Assembly: GCA_030770425.1 (NCBI GenBank)
Contig: JASJFT010000046.1
Coordinates: 124,001 to 188,000 of the forward strand
Direction: 5' to 3'
Origin: Darksidea phi
Lineage: Eukaryota; Ascomycota; Dothideomycetes; Pleosporales; Lentitheciaceae
Length of the DNA: 64,000 bases
In this document: piece by piece, positions 48,472 through 59,654 of the stretch
Numbering within the stretch: the first letter of the stretch is position 1
Layout of the letters: the number at the start of each line of letters is the position of its first letter
Position numbers and translations under genes: made by a program
Notes under the pieces: generated by a model
Seen by the model: only the letters and a program-made list of their open reading frames with translations
Told to the model about the DNA's origin: nothing
Database searches by the model: none

Positions 48472-49249
48472 GGTGCCGCCGTGGTACCGCTGGGGACGTC
48501 GTGAGTTTTTTGAAGCTTGGACGGGTGATCGTAAATTGGGACCGGGATATCGGGCGCGCGGCTAGGGTTATGACGTCGATCTGGCAAGGACGACTAGCCA
48601 ATCAGATGTGTTTACCCACCCAAAACAAATCTTATCAACCATCTGCACATAACATCTACCTTGGCATCACGAAGCAGCGCGAAGAAGACTGGCGCAAGAG
48701 CATTCGTGGCGACCGGAGTGCTCCATGCTGACTCGGGTCGAAGATATCCGACGGGAGTTCTGCTAGTAACGTGTTTACTAAACGAGCCGTCAACCGTAAA
48801 ATATACTAAAAAACCCGAATTTTAATCTTGAATATCTTAACAACTACTTTATAATAATTTCTAAAAATTTAAATATAAGCTCTTATATATATAATAAAGT
48901 ATATATTAAAATATTAGAGCGTCTAGCCTAGTAGTTATTAAAATATCTAGAGATATAGAGTTTAGAGGCTAAAATGTTAGCTATTTCCAAATATCTCTAT
49001 ATCTACTGGGTTGGGCTCTCTAATATTTTAATAGATACTATGTTATATATATAAGAGCTTATATTTAAATTTTTAGAAATTATTATAAAGTAGTTGTTAA
49101 GATATTCAAGATTAAAATTCGGGTTTTTAGTATATTTTGAGGTTGGCCGCTCGCTTGTACTGGCCGCTCGCTTATGAAACACGTTACACCAACCACATTC
49201 ATCTCTCGGATGTCTCCGAGCAACAATTCACACATTCCTTTTAATCAAT
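48472..49249. promoter_or_regulatory. divergent promoter region holding a fold-back element
   Basis: Space between NCA2 (-) and the membrane protein (+). More than half of it is the inverted-repeat element at 48766-49187, which leaves about 60 bp next to the right-hand ATG. Confidence 0.5.
48766..49187. mobile_element. AT-rich fold-back (MITE-like) element
   Basis: The ends are gtaacgtgttt (48766) and aaacacgttac (49187), exact inverted termini. Arms of about 120 bp (about 48800-48921 and 49017-49139) are near-perfect reverse complements, for example taagctcttatatatat facing atatataagagctta. The middle has further inverted segments (aaatatctaga). There is no coding capacity and the composition is strongly AT-rich, as for a non-autonomous element altered by RIP. 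No target-site duplication is obvious. Confidence 0.8.
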
Positions 49250-50240
49250 ATGTTTGATACGAAGCGCTCGCCCATAGTCAAGGAAGCATTCACAGTCTTG
49301 AACGAGAATATTACCAATCCGCTGGTGTGGAGTTTCCTGTTCAACCCCGCGGGACTCCTAGTCACGCATCGCATACGATGTTATGTGCTGCCTAGAAACG
49401 CGGAAGAGGCGTGGCGATTGAAAGAATCCTACAAGGACATATTCTCCATGGGAGCCGTCGCCGTAAGTCTTTTCATCTTCATCCATACGTTTTGAATCTT
49501 TCTCGTAACGTAATGGTAAATATCATGCTAAGCAAAAATCCTACTTACAGGCCGCCATTGTCGCTCAAGTCGCCATCAGCCTGCTTGGTCTCGCAGACTT
49601 CGGCAATATCCACTGGACCGCTACCGCATTCGCTTACACGAGCCTCGCCAGCGGCCTGCTATCCACATTCTTCTCATCCTACGTTCAACAGTTTATCAGT
49701 GAGCTAGACAACGACGAAGCAGTGCTTGAGTGGCTCACTTCACCATCGAAGAACTCTTTTGATCGCTCCAACACTACGCGCAACCGAAACGAAGCCGATG
49801 AGCCAGCGAGTGAATTCGATAGGATACCCTCACTCACAGCTGCTGCGACGTTATCAGCACCGGGCAGATTGCTCATCTTCTCTATTTTTACGCTTTTCGT
49901 GGCCTTGGGAATCTACCTCGGCTCCGTGTACACCGCAAAGCTAGGCGCTTTGAAAGGCAGAAATGCCAACTTGGCAGTCTTGTTGTTCTTCATCCTCTCC
50001 GTGCTTGTAAGCTCGGAGGCCTTCCTACCGCGGAATATCAGGATGCTAAACCAGATAATGCAAATGCGGAGCGGGGATCAGCGCGCTCCTACGGTAAGTT
50101 CCGACACTGCTGAAATAGACAGGGCTATCCAGCAGGCGCTGCAGGCGTCGATTTGTGCTCAGGAGGAAAGTCTGAAAGCGCAGAAAGTGCTTTTGCAGTT
50201 GATAAGAGGTGGAGTACGAAGCGGTAGAGACGTGAACTAG
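49250..50240 (+). CDS. polytopic membrane protein, orphan
   Basis: Not recognised by name. Exons 49250-49462 and 49551-50240 (88-nt intron, GTAAGT donor, cttacag acceptor) give 300 residues in frame. Hydrophobic segments: AVAAAIVAQVAISLLGLADF created by the splice, FAYTSLASGLLSTFF, LIFSIFTLFVALGIYLGSVYT and LAVLLFFILSVLVSSEAF, so about four membrane helices. The C-terminal tail is a charged amphipathic helix (IQQALQASICAQEESLKAQK). It resembles a widespread fungal hypothetical family with no assigned job. The MITE-like element ends about 60 bp before its ATG and may affect its expression. Confidence 0.65.
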
Positions 50241-53200
50241 CAAGCGTTACAGGAAAAAGAGATCGCACCTGGGAGTGGGCCCCATAATATGCCACTAACG
50301 TATACTGCCTCGCTTTCTTTTTCCATCAACAAAATTGATATAAAGCTTCGTTAGTGCTCAATGTAGCAAGTGGCAGTATTTAAAATGATAGCCCAATTCT
50401 GGTACGAAGATTCTTTTCATCATATCTGCACAATTCGATGGGTGGCATGGCTGCTATTCAAACAAGGCGCTGGTAACCCCTTTACGAAAATGACGAGCAC
50501 GTAACTGAAGGACCGATTTTTGCACTAGCTGCTGGCCTGGCAGGCATTCGCGGACCACGACGCTAAAAACCCACTACTGTTTTAGAGGAGATTGATAAAG
50601 ACTGACAAGGGCTTACACCAGAGAGTGAATGAATACGGTCTCATCTAGAGTGTTTTTGGCAAAGGAGAACAGGACGAGATTCTAATGTACGTTTTTCCCA
50701 AAGCTGATATGAAAGCACGGCGGATAACGCGGACACCTATAATAGAAATAGTAAATGCAAAGCATAACCATCCACGAACCGACTACAAGGTACGCTAACA
50801 TAAAGCGAAGCCTCTACACAACAGCTCTACACAACAGCTCTACACCATCAACAGCTATGTGGAGACACATAGCTTTGTCGTTGTGTGGCGCAATGATGTC
50901 GACATCATATTGATGGTACCCAGATGCGATGATGAAGTGGTTCCGGTACGGCCGAGACGATGACTATTGAGCATCTAGGATAGTTGAAATAATAAACAAG
51001 TTCCAAAAGGCAATGCAAATGGATCATGAAGAGAAGACGTGATGCGGTGTGGACGATTGTCGAGAAAAGTGGCGTGAAGAAGAAATAGAGGATTAAGGCC
51101 GAATGACTAGCTTTTATGGATAGAAAATGCGTACCTTCTCCTCGCCCAGCTCTGAAAAAGAAGCAAACAGTAAACACGTGTGTTGGAGGTAGGCCGCCTC
51201 AATGGGGAGGAAGATGTGCGGCGTTGTGGAAGGCAGCATATAGAGACTTACAGGTGCGCTCGGGGGCCACAGCTAACCAGGAAATGACAACTGAGCACCA
51301 AAAGCAGCGGCACAATTGAATTGAAAGGTAATTGAGCAAACAAATACCATTTCAGTGGGATAGCGTGGGTCTCGTAGACCGTGACCACAGCCCATGTAAG
51401 CTATTCGATAGACAACTCGTTATGATCTTTGAACCATACACTTAGAATTACGCCCTAATGGCCATCTGTAAGCGAATGTGCAACACGGGCTCGTCTGGCA
51501 TCAGCAGAATTTCATACATAATCCTGCAGATTTGTCTCCTCCCAACCTGAGCGCTGAATATGACGCAGGCAAACGGGCAGATCGGTCTACAGGCAGAGAA
51601 ATAGATACATCCTCATGCATTTCGAGAATGAGTCTAAGCCCGTAGCTCTTAAGCCGTCCCACTTTAAAGGGTATTAGAAGGCAGCACGAGACGAGAAGTA
51701 AACCTTTTCAAATAATTATGGTTACGAAAGATCTCATACCGTTCACGCAAAGTCTCATATGCCTCAGAATCTATGGTCTTCACTCGACTCGCCCTCCGAG
51801 GTCACTAACGGATTTTGAAGAAAGCATTAGAGTGATAAAAAACGCTGGGGCGGTCCTGCAAATACTCGGACATGCGGCGAAATTCTACGAGGAGAGTCAA
51901 ATGGGTCTACAACGAGTTGTATGCAGAGGTATAGGACATCTATAAGAAGGCTGAAGTCGGCATTTACAAGAGCTAATGGGCGAGGGGAAAATTGAGTTTG
52001 AGAGAGAGAGTTGTGGGCTCTGAAGAAAGCGTTAATGCAAAGACGAAGAGATGGAACATACACAGAAGGCGATTTTATCCTAATGAATACCTCTAATCGC
52101 TCATCGTGACAGTATTGGAGCTATGGCATCGGCGCGATCTAAGAAACTATGGCGCTTAGACGAAACAGCCGAATATGAACAGGGAATTCGAGATATCAAA
52201 TAATGTATGGCCTATTATAAAGAACTGATTGCGCATGGCTAGAATTCCTATTGATAGATCCATACTCCTTTTTGGATTTGAATAAGGATAAGCCTCCAAA
52301 CGTCCCCAAGGGCCCTGACAGCAACGGGCTGTGCCGAAGGCGGAGATTCAGCGCGTTTGATGCGATGTTTTAGAGCCAACTAGAGAGCCAATCGCGATAA
52401 TGATGGATTTACAGAACAACACAGAGCCGAGCCAACCAGGCAATATCCTGACTGCTCCAGCATCATTTGAAACGAGCCCGAGGGACTTGTCGTTGGAATC
52501 TTCTCCCTTACAACCCTCCCCCGAGGAGTTTAACTACTGCTCGACCTCTAGAGGATGCGCGAATAGTTAGGGAAGTTTTTCCTCAAGCGTAGATGTTAGA
52601 GGAAAAGGTCATTAATGGTTGAGTGGTGCGACGTTTCACTGCGAGATCTAGAGGTAGGAGCCATGGGAATCCATGGCACTCTTTTGGTGGGGAACGACAA
52701 ACGATTGAAGATTAGTCGGATTTCGCTGTCGATAAAGGCCTCCAGTGCCGTCTCTCGATGCGTCCGCAGCGATGCTGAGATATGAAGTAGAATAAACGCT
52801 GGCCATCCAGGGAGCCTCGTAAGCCTAATCGTCATTGTCATCCTGGATAATATATAGGGCATCAATCCACAATGATGTATGTCGATCTTTGGACCAATAA
52901 CGATTACATCCTGAAAGGTTTACAATAGACTTGCCCAAGGAATGTTCAAAGAATAGTTTTTGACCAGGGATCTTCCCAGCCTAGCTGTGAGCGTAATTCC
53001 CCAGCAATGGCTGGGGGTTGTCTTAGTCCTCGTATACAAAATTCAGGCGGGCGCCCGGCTGGAACTGGGTGGCATGTTGCGCACTACTCGTAGAACGCCA
53101 AAACCGATGTACTCGGTCAATTGCGTGCATTCGGAAAGTCCTTTGATTGCTCGCAAAGGCGTCATCAAGAATGCTGACGATATGGTTCGCTACGAGGTGA

Positions 53201-53872
53201 TAGCTGTCAACACCAAGTGGCCCCAGCTGGTCGAGCGCCCCATTCACGAGCTTGGGCAAACACGAGGAGAAGAGTATCGCGCAGTAGGCTGACAAACGCA
53301 TAAACAGGCTCCGAGGCATTTGCTGGCACCTTGATCTTCTACCATTTCTATCAAATGATCTATTCAAAAACTACTAGATCTAATGCGTATGCACCTTAAC
53401 CCAAGCCCAAGTAGACTAAACAACCGGTCAGGCTGCGTTTCGTTTCCGAACTAACGCTTCTAATGCTGCTCGTGGAGTTATTCTTCTTGTGAGTGCTGCG
53501 TTGGCTTATGACTGTTCAAAAGGAGAAATGCCGGCTGATCAAAGCTTCTCTTGCCACCTAATCCGAACATTTCTTGATAATTCTGGTTGCATGTTCTGGG
53601 TGCTACGCGGTACCGTTCCATGTGTCTCATTTGGCATCTTTCGCGGTTTGCTTGGAATCGAACCTCTCTCAACTCGTCTTCGACAAATCGTAAAACACGA
53701 CGAGCATATTTAATGCGTCTTCTCTCGCCTGTAGCCTGTTGCACATACTCCTGGAAATGATATTTGCATCGACCCTCCATCATCTTTATCCTGAGAGGGA
53801 CATCCGTTGTACAACCAATCCTGACAAATCCAGGATGATCAAGCGACGAGAAGATGTAAAGATACTTTTCAT
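50241..53872. other. 3.6-kb stretch without a recognisable gene
   Basis: Frames are short. Two minus-strand frames (53783-53478, Arg-rich; 53367-53023) and a plus frame around 51718-51945 have protein-like composition but no motif, and stop codons interrupt longer reading. This may be a decayed gene region next to the kinase. A small direct repeat (acacaacagctctac) occurs at about 50815-50845. Confidence 0.4.
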
Positions 53873-55225
53873 TTACTTGGGGGGAGGGAGAGGTGCTTTT
53901 GCGTTTCGCCGTCTCACAGCTTCAATTGAAAGATTCTTCTGTGGCATGGATGGCAAAAAGACCCGTTTATTCCGAAATGGTCCAGTTTCTTCCAATAGGA
54001 GAACATCCTCGTGTGACACCTCGACTTCTTGACTAGTGGCCGCGACTGTATTCTCGCCCATGGAGTTTTGTGTTATACTATGATCAGAAACCTCGCCATC
54101 AACACCGGACGTTATTGCCAATCTATGGAGCGCTAGGCGATCCACGGTAAAGGGGATGGCATCCTGTTCGGAACTTGCACAGTCACTGCAAAAGAGCTCG
54201 TATATGGGATCTGAAAGAGAGCTTTGTATACTCAACAGACGACGAAGAAGGGTTCCAGCTCCTATTCGGTCTGCGTTCTCAGGCTCTAACATGGCGTGAC
54301 AGACGCGGAACAGCTGGTCTCGCCTGGAATCGGACGTGCTAAACCGAATAAGAGCGTTCCGAATATGGCCGACCGTATCCCAGTAAGGATGTGAGTTGGA
54401 GGCTCCAGTCTCAATATCGGGCTCCAACACAGCCATAATTTCCATGAAAACACAGCCCAGAGAGAAGATGTCTGATTTCCTGTTTCTCCGGTCCCACTTC
54501 GCCACTTCCGGGGCACAGTAGCGCCTCGTAAAAGCTCCCGGTTGGCCAGTAGTGGTGGTATCCTGCCCACTTGCATCAAATGCAATACCGAAATCCGCAT
54601 ATATTATGCGGCCGTCATGAACTAATATGTTTTGCGGTTTGATGTCTTTGTGCCTGATTGTATGCTTGTGAATGAATGCCAGACCACTCGCAAGGCATCC
54701 AAATGACTGATAGAGGACAGAATACTGCTTTGCTGTTGGACGCATTCCTGCATCCTTTATGTCTTGAAGATAAGCTCCGAGATCTCCTTCGTTGGCAACT
54801 GGAATGAGGAGCATGCCTAGTTCACGGCCGCAAGTATACGACCCGAACACTTGAATGATATGCGAATGGGGATGTAATCGTTTCATGATTTCAATTTCGT
54901 TCCTAAACGACTGCTTGTGCTTCTCGAGGTCTGGGCCGTTGTATCTGCGGAAAACCTTATGTGCGAATCTCTGGCCGGTTGTTTGGTCTTCTACTATTCC
55001 GACCGTAGCGCTTCCACCCAGCCCCAGGTTATTGAAATATCGAAAAGGCAACATATTGCGGTGCATGACATCTTTGTGCTGGCCTTCGTGAAATACCGCG
55101 CTAGAACGTGTAGGTGGATCGATTTGTGCCGCGGCTTCCTGAGTGGCCTCCACATCCTCTGCCTGGTTGGCTTCCTCGTCCATCCGAGTAGCCGTGTGAC
55201 CCCGGAATGGGATCTTCCGAGGCAT
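53873..55225 (-). CDS. Ser/Thr protein kinase, fungal accessory type
   Basis: Single-exon kinase. The frame is open to a Met at 55345 (490 residues); the Met at 55225 (MPRKIPFRG, 450 residues) is taken as a more likely start because the upstream part is hydrophobic and low-complexity. Numbered on the long form, it shows the Gly-loop GLGGSATVG (108-116), Lys130 (AHKVF), catalytic loop HKDIKPQNIL (232-241, Lys replacing the usual Arg), DFG (251-253) and an APE in RRYCAPEVAKWD. Subdomain IX reads KSDIFSLGCVFMEI. The C-terminal 130 residues hold no known domain. Fungal genomes expand such kinases near incompatibility genes. The HKD variant may lower activation-loop dependence, which is inference. 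Confidence 0.88.
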   Translation of the reverse strand: MPRKIPFRGHTATRMDEEANQAEDVEATQEAAAQIDPPTRSSAVFHEGQHKDVMHRNMLPFRYFNNLGLGGSATVGIVEDQTTGQRFAHKVFRRYNGPDLEKHKQSFRNEIEIMKRLHPHSHIIQVFGSYTCGRELGMLLIPVANEGDLGAYLQDIKDAGMRPTAKQYSVLYQSFGCLASGLAFIHKHTIRHKDIKPQNILVHDGRIIYADFGIAFDASGQDTTTTGQPGAFTRRYCAPEVAKWDRRNRKSDIFSLGCVFMEIMAVLEPDIETGASNSHPYWDTVGHIRNALIRFSTSDSRRDQLFRVCHAMLEPENADRIGAGTLLRRLLSIQSSLSDPIYELFCSDCASSEQDAIPFTVDRLALHRLAITSGVDGEVSDHSITQNSMGENTVAATSQEVEVSHEDVLLLEETGPFRNKRVFLPSMPQKNLSIEAVRRRNAKAPLPPPK

Positions 55226-55603
55226 CTTCGAGATAGGGCCGGGAAGGTAGAGAAGTTGAAGCGCGAAAGGGTAGCTGGAGTCAGGACGCTTCATGCAAAG
55301 AGTAGTTGAGGTGGGCAGCCACGCGGGTGACAAAAAAGCCCCCACACCAAACCACCTAAATCACGTAAGACTCACAACAAGGACTCTCTTTCCCTTACTC
55401 CGTAGCGAAAACACAACATTATCAATTAATTCTAGAATCACAGAATTATAGAGTCATTTCCTCTCTATAATTCTAGTATTCTGGGATTTTAATAATTGTT
55501 ATAGTTGTTGTAAGAGAAGCTGTTAAACAAGGTGACTTTTTCGGTGTGCGGGGAATTTTCTGATGCGCGTGGCAGCTTAGCTGCAGCGCACGGCCGCTAT
55601 GGT
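55226..55603. other. kinase promoter and left flank of the palindrome
   Basis: A short AT-rich inverted repeat (about 55430-55490: ctagaatcacagaattatag facing ctataattctagtattctg) lies here. No gene. Confidence 0.5.
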
Positions 55604-56932
55604 TGCTTACGGCGGACTGTTAACCGGTGAAGGGACGAAAGTCCTGCGCACATCCGAAAACCAAAATTTTACGACGAAAATCAAAATTACAAACGTTACG
55701 TACGAAATAGAGTTAAGATTTATATTAGATTATACTAACTAGCTAGCTATAACTAGATATACTGTACCTATTCCTCGTACGAGGAAGTCAGTGTGGAGGG
55801 GGGGTAGAGGGTAGACTATTAGGCACTAATACGGCGGCGGCCACCACCATCACTACTATGGCGTTCGGTATCCTTCCACTTTCCAAAACCTGGGGAGCGG
55901 GAGCGGTCGCGAGAGAGATATTCAGTATAGTCGTCGTACGAGAGGTATCAGGCTCAATAACTAGCTAGTATCGAGCTCGGCAGCTCGACTATATCGACCT
56001 TAGTAACTGGCTTAGTAGCTGGCTTAGTAACTGGCTGATATCAAGCTCGGTAGCTGGCTGATATCGAGCTCAGTACCTAGCTCAGCGGCTAGCCTATATC
56101 AAGCTTAGTATCAGGCTTAGTATTAGCTTAGTAGCTAGCTGATATCGAGCTCAGTATTAGGCTTAGTATTAGCTCGGTAGCTGGCTGATATTGAGCTTAG
56201 TAGCTAGCTCAGTAGCCGGCTTAGTAGCTGGCTGATATTAAGCTCGGTAACTACTAATATCGAGCTCAGTAGCTGGCCTATATCAAGCTTAGTAGCTAGC
56301 TTAGTAGCTAACTGATTGTTTATTAAGGCTGGTACTAAGCCTAATACTAAGCCTAATACTAAGCTTGATATTAGCCAGCTACTAAGCTAGCTACTAAGCT
56401 TGATATTAGCCAGCTACTAAGCTAGCTATTAAGCTCGATATTAGGTAGCTACTGAGCTAATACTGAGCCTGATACTAAGCTTGATATAGGCTAGGTACTA
56501 AGCTAGGTACTAAGCTCGATATCAGCTAGCTACCGAGCTTGATATCAGCCAGCTACTGAGCCAGCTACTGAGCTCGATATAGTGCAGCCACCGAGCTCGA
56601 TACTAGCTAGTTATTAAGCCTGATACCTCTCGTACGACGACTATACTGAATATCTCTCTCGCGACCGCTCCCGCTCCCCAGGTTTTGGAAAGTGGAAGGA
56701 TACCGAACGCCATAGTAGTGATGGTGGTGGCCACCGCCGTATTAGTACCTAATAGTCTACCCCCCCTCCCTACTGACTTCCTCGTACGAGGAATGGATGG
56801 AGCATCTCTAATAATAGCTAGATAGTATAATCTAATACAAACCTCAACTCTATTTCGCACGTAACGTTTGTAAAAAATTAATTTTTGGGTGTGGCAGGAC
56901 TTTTGTCTCTTCACCCGTTAACAGTCCGCCGT
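55604..56932. mobile_element. 1.33-kb palindromic element with long arms and modular repeat core
   Basis: The left arm (about 55604-55966) and right arm (about 56597-56932) are reverse complements over some 340-360 bp, with few differences. The ends are tacggcggactgttaac and its complement. Each arm contains a frame, read toward the outside, for SRDRSRSPGFGKWKDTERHS and then a stop. The core is itself inverted: the left half is written in one orientation and the right half in the other, built from modules such as gccagctactga and gctcgatatca. No transposase or terminal duplication is seen. It could be a fold-back transposon or an inverted duplication of a repeat-bearing gene end. Confidence 0.8.
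55967..56596. repeat. core of 11-12-nt modules in inverted halves
   Basis: Left of about 56320 the modules read tagtagctggct and gatatcgagctc; to the right they read as the complement. The same modules occur at 23868-24110. Variation is at the level of whole modules and C/T changes. Confidence 0.8.
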
Positions 56933-57203
56933 AGTTGCTCGCGAGTCACACGCGTGGGTGGGCTACCAAGCCCCACTAAAAATCAAGACGCGTTGCTGTA
57001 AATTACGATGCATCAACGTATAAACGCGCACTGCTCTTTACCAAAAAGCAGAATACAACTTGCGCTTCAGAGTTCACATCAAGATGCGAAACTCGTCTCA
57101 AAGCACGCTCATCCGTCTCGGCGCGATATAATGCCTCCGTCCTCAATGTTCCTAGAATCCACTCACTTGGCGAGTAAAAACTGGTGAGCGCATTGTTTAG
57201 TTA
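56933..57203. other. intergenic right of the palindrome
   Basis: 3' flank of the DHCR24-like gene; no gene or repeat seen. Confidence 0.4.
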
Positions 57204-58706
57204 TTACTCCTCCTTTAAGTTCCATCTCATCCAGCCCAACTGCCTGTGAAGAAGATAATCTTTGCTTCGAACTGCGTACCATATCCCCACAAATCCCGCA
57301 AAAGGCCACGACGACCCCAGTCTTCGAATCCAAGGTAAACTTTTGGTTTGCATCTGTCGAGTAACATCGACCTTGACTTTATCGTACACAGTGGGTAGAG
57401 TAGTGGCGGAGTAGCGTTGTCTCAGTGCATCATACCACTCCCGATCATACAACTGCCAGAACTCCTCTTCTGTGTAGTAAGCGTGGGAGTACAGCACCTT
57501 GCGGCCGCCTAGCTCCGTGAGCCGGGCTTCTAAATGTCGGTTCTGGCGTATAAACGAGTCCATGTCTTTCGAAGCCGCACCCCAGAGGCCGATGTTGAGC
57601 ATTGGCTGGGGTGATCCGCCTTGTTCGGAACCAGTGGTGCAAGGATGGAAAGTTGGCGGGTCCATGGCACGCAGGGGGCAGAGCCACAGGGGCCAAATCC
57701 CGAGTGTCTGAGTTGTATAGTCGATGAACTCCTCAACAGTATCGTAAGGTAGGGAAAGGTCATGGATCATTGTTCCAAAAGACATGTTGCTTCCGTGCAG
57801 CGCTCGGTACATCATCCGAGTATGCATGAAATCGTTGAGAAACCACCGAGTGAATCGGTTGAATGGGACAAAGCCGAAGTATTTGAATGCCTGAATGCCG
57901 ACCCAGAAGCCGCCGCGGTCATAACGGAACAGATACTCAGCTATTGGTATATAGTCGATAGATTGTCTTCCAACAGGTTTGTCCATCGCATGGAGATAAA
58001 ACCAGGGATCCCATGGCCCGCTGAAGCTCTGCGGACTTTCAGATGGTGGAATATCATCAGTCAGCTGACCAGTCATCAGAACTCCGTGAGTGTTGGAAAA
58101 CATGATACCGTCCACGTAATCGTTGTCTGGGTTCTCTGTTGCCTGTCGGAGAGCCTTGATCGTGTCATGGCTAGTCGAGTATGGATGGTAGGTCAACTTA
58201 ACGAAACGTTTGGCTCGGATAAGCCTTAGTTCAAGCTTCGTTGTGATACCTAAACTCCCCAGAGCCCCAGCCGCTCCCTTGAATATATCGGCGTTTTCAG
58301 ACTCAGAAGCCGTGATGACCTCTCCAGTTGCAAGAACCATCTCAACCGATTTGACAGTCTGATCAAAGTACCCATACTTGAAAGAGCTGCTCTCGCCTGC
58401 AGACCCAGCGTAGCCTCCACCCACCGTGATGCCTGGAAACTCCATTACAACTGGAGGAATCATGTCGTGCACAAGAGTGGCTTGGACGAGCTTGTCCATG
58501 GAAACATTTGGTTCCACAATTACCGTACTAGATTGTCTATCCACTTTCAGAACGTTGGAAAGCGCACTGATATCGACAATGCGGCCGTTGTGGGTGGGAC
58601 GAGTGCTGTTGGTCGACCCATGGAAGATGCGAAACGATTGCTTGCGGCTAAAGAAGGTCTTCACTGTGTCTGAAATGTGAGCAACCACTTCTTCGTGCGG
58701 TGCCAT
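57204..58706 (-). CDS. delta(24)-sterol reductase (DHCR24)-like FAD oxidoreductase
   Basis: Single-exon protein of 500 residues, the usual size for DHCR24. In animals and plants the enzyme reduces the C24-C25 double bond of sterols using FAD and NADPH. The FAD-binding PCMH domain is visible: a first region (FRIFHGSTNSTRPTHN), VIVEPNVSMDKLV, and the GITVGGGYAGSAGESSSFKY block, followed by VEMVLATGEVI. The C-terminal substrate region has many aromatic residues (FWVGIQAFKYFGFVPFNR, LGWMRWNL). It lacks the clear N-terminal transmembrane helix of animal DHCR24. Ergosterol synthesis normally uses ERG4 on C24(28), so the role here is probably in another sterol, triterpene or secondary metabolite. 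It is divergent to a membrane protein, which suggests co-regulation. Confidence 0.85.
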   Translation of the reverse strand: MAPHEEVVAHISDTVKTFFSRKQSFRIFHGSTNSTRPTHNGRIVDISALSNVLKVDRQSSTVIVEPNVSMDKLVQATLVHDMIPPVVMEFPGITVGGGYAGSAGESSSFKYGYFDQTVKSVEMVLATGEVITASESENADIFKGAAGALGSLGITTKLELRLIRAKRFVKLTYHPYSTSHDTIKALRQATENPDNDYVDGIMFSNTHGVLMTGQLTDDIPPSESPQSFSGPWDPWFYLHAMDKPVGRQSIDYIPIAEYLFRYDRGGFWVGIQAFKYFGFVPFNRFTRWFLNDFMHTRMMYRALHGSNMSFGTMIHDLSLPYDTVEEFIDYTTQTLGIWPLWLCPLRAMDPPTFHPCTTGSEQGGSPQPMLNIGLWGAASKDMDSFIRQNRHLEARLTELGGRKVLYSHAYYTEEEFWQLYDREWYDALRQRYSATTLPTVYDKVKVDVTRQMQTKSLPWIRRLGSSWPFAGFVGIWYAVRSKDYLLHRQLGWMRWNLKEE

Positions 58707-59654
58707 TGCGAGGACGAGTAGAGGTCCTGGCTAGCCGAGCGCACGCCGCTCAAAAAGAGGCGCGGGCGGCCTGGCAGTGGGTGAGCAGGCCGAGAATATA
58801 TGCGAGAAACTCTCTGACGACCGATGCGTGCGGGCGGTGGGCTGCAGGTGGTGTAGCCGCCAACAATGAAGATAGCGATTAGAAGATAAATGGGAAGAAG
58901 TAGAATGAAAGAAGGAAAAGATTGACTCAATAAGGTTAAAATGCCGGCTTGGCTTCGGCAAACCAAATGATAGCGCCTGTGCTTCGTCTTCAATCAGCCG
59001 CACCCGAGGAATTTACTGGTGCACTCAGTAGTTCGATTGCGTACGAGCGTGAAAACGATGTGTGGGTGACTACCAGGGGGGCATGAACGGACTGCTAGCG
59101 CTTGGCCTTTGCACTTATACAAAAGACCTCTCTGCGACCATTCAGTCACCCTGCTACTGTGGCCTGGAGGATGCAAATTCCAAGATTTGATGATGGGGGC
59201 TAGAAACTGCACCTCTAATTCGTCGCGTGGGTTTCACCGACAAACACTTTTGGTTGTGGCTGCATGAGGTACCCACATCATACTACGTAACCCTCCAGAC
59301 CCAAGTGGCTGAGCGAGATGGATACGCGCCAGCGGCGTCCGGCCGGGGGCCAACCCGGATATGGGATGGGCTTGGCTTTGGTTACTAAATACTAGCAGGT
59401 AGCCGCTTGTACGGAGTATTCATCTTGTAATACTCTCTTACATAGGACTCCACTAGTGCACACTTTACCTCGATCCGTATTTCCCTTTCCACGATCGTGC
59501 TCTGAAAAGTAGGCTACTCCGCTGTCTACATCTACCCGCCACATCCCAGGACTCCCCGAGTACTAGCAATTTAGTAGTTCCTGGTGCTAATAGCAACTCC
59601 GCGCCAGACTACAATTGGCAAAAGCCAAAGAGCGCAGGCTGGCCTCTTCACCTG
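58707..59654. promoter_or_regulatory. divergent promoter region, DHCR24-like (-) and membrane protein (+)
   Basis: About 950 bp between two divergent starts. A shared promoter is likely, but no operator is identified. Short frames are unsupported. Confidence 0.45.
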
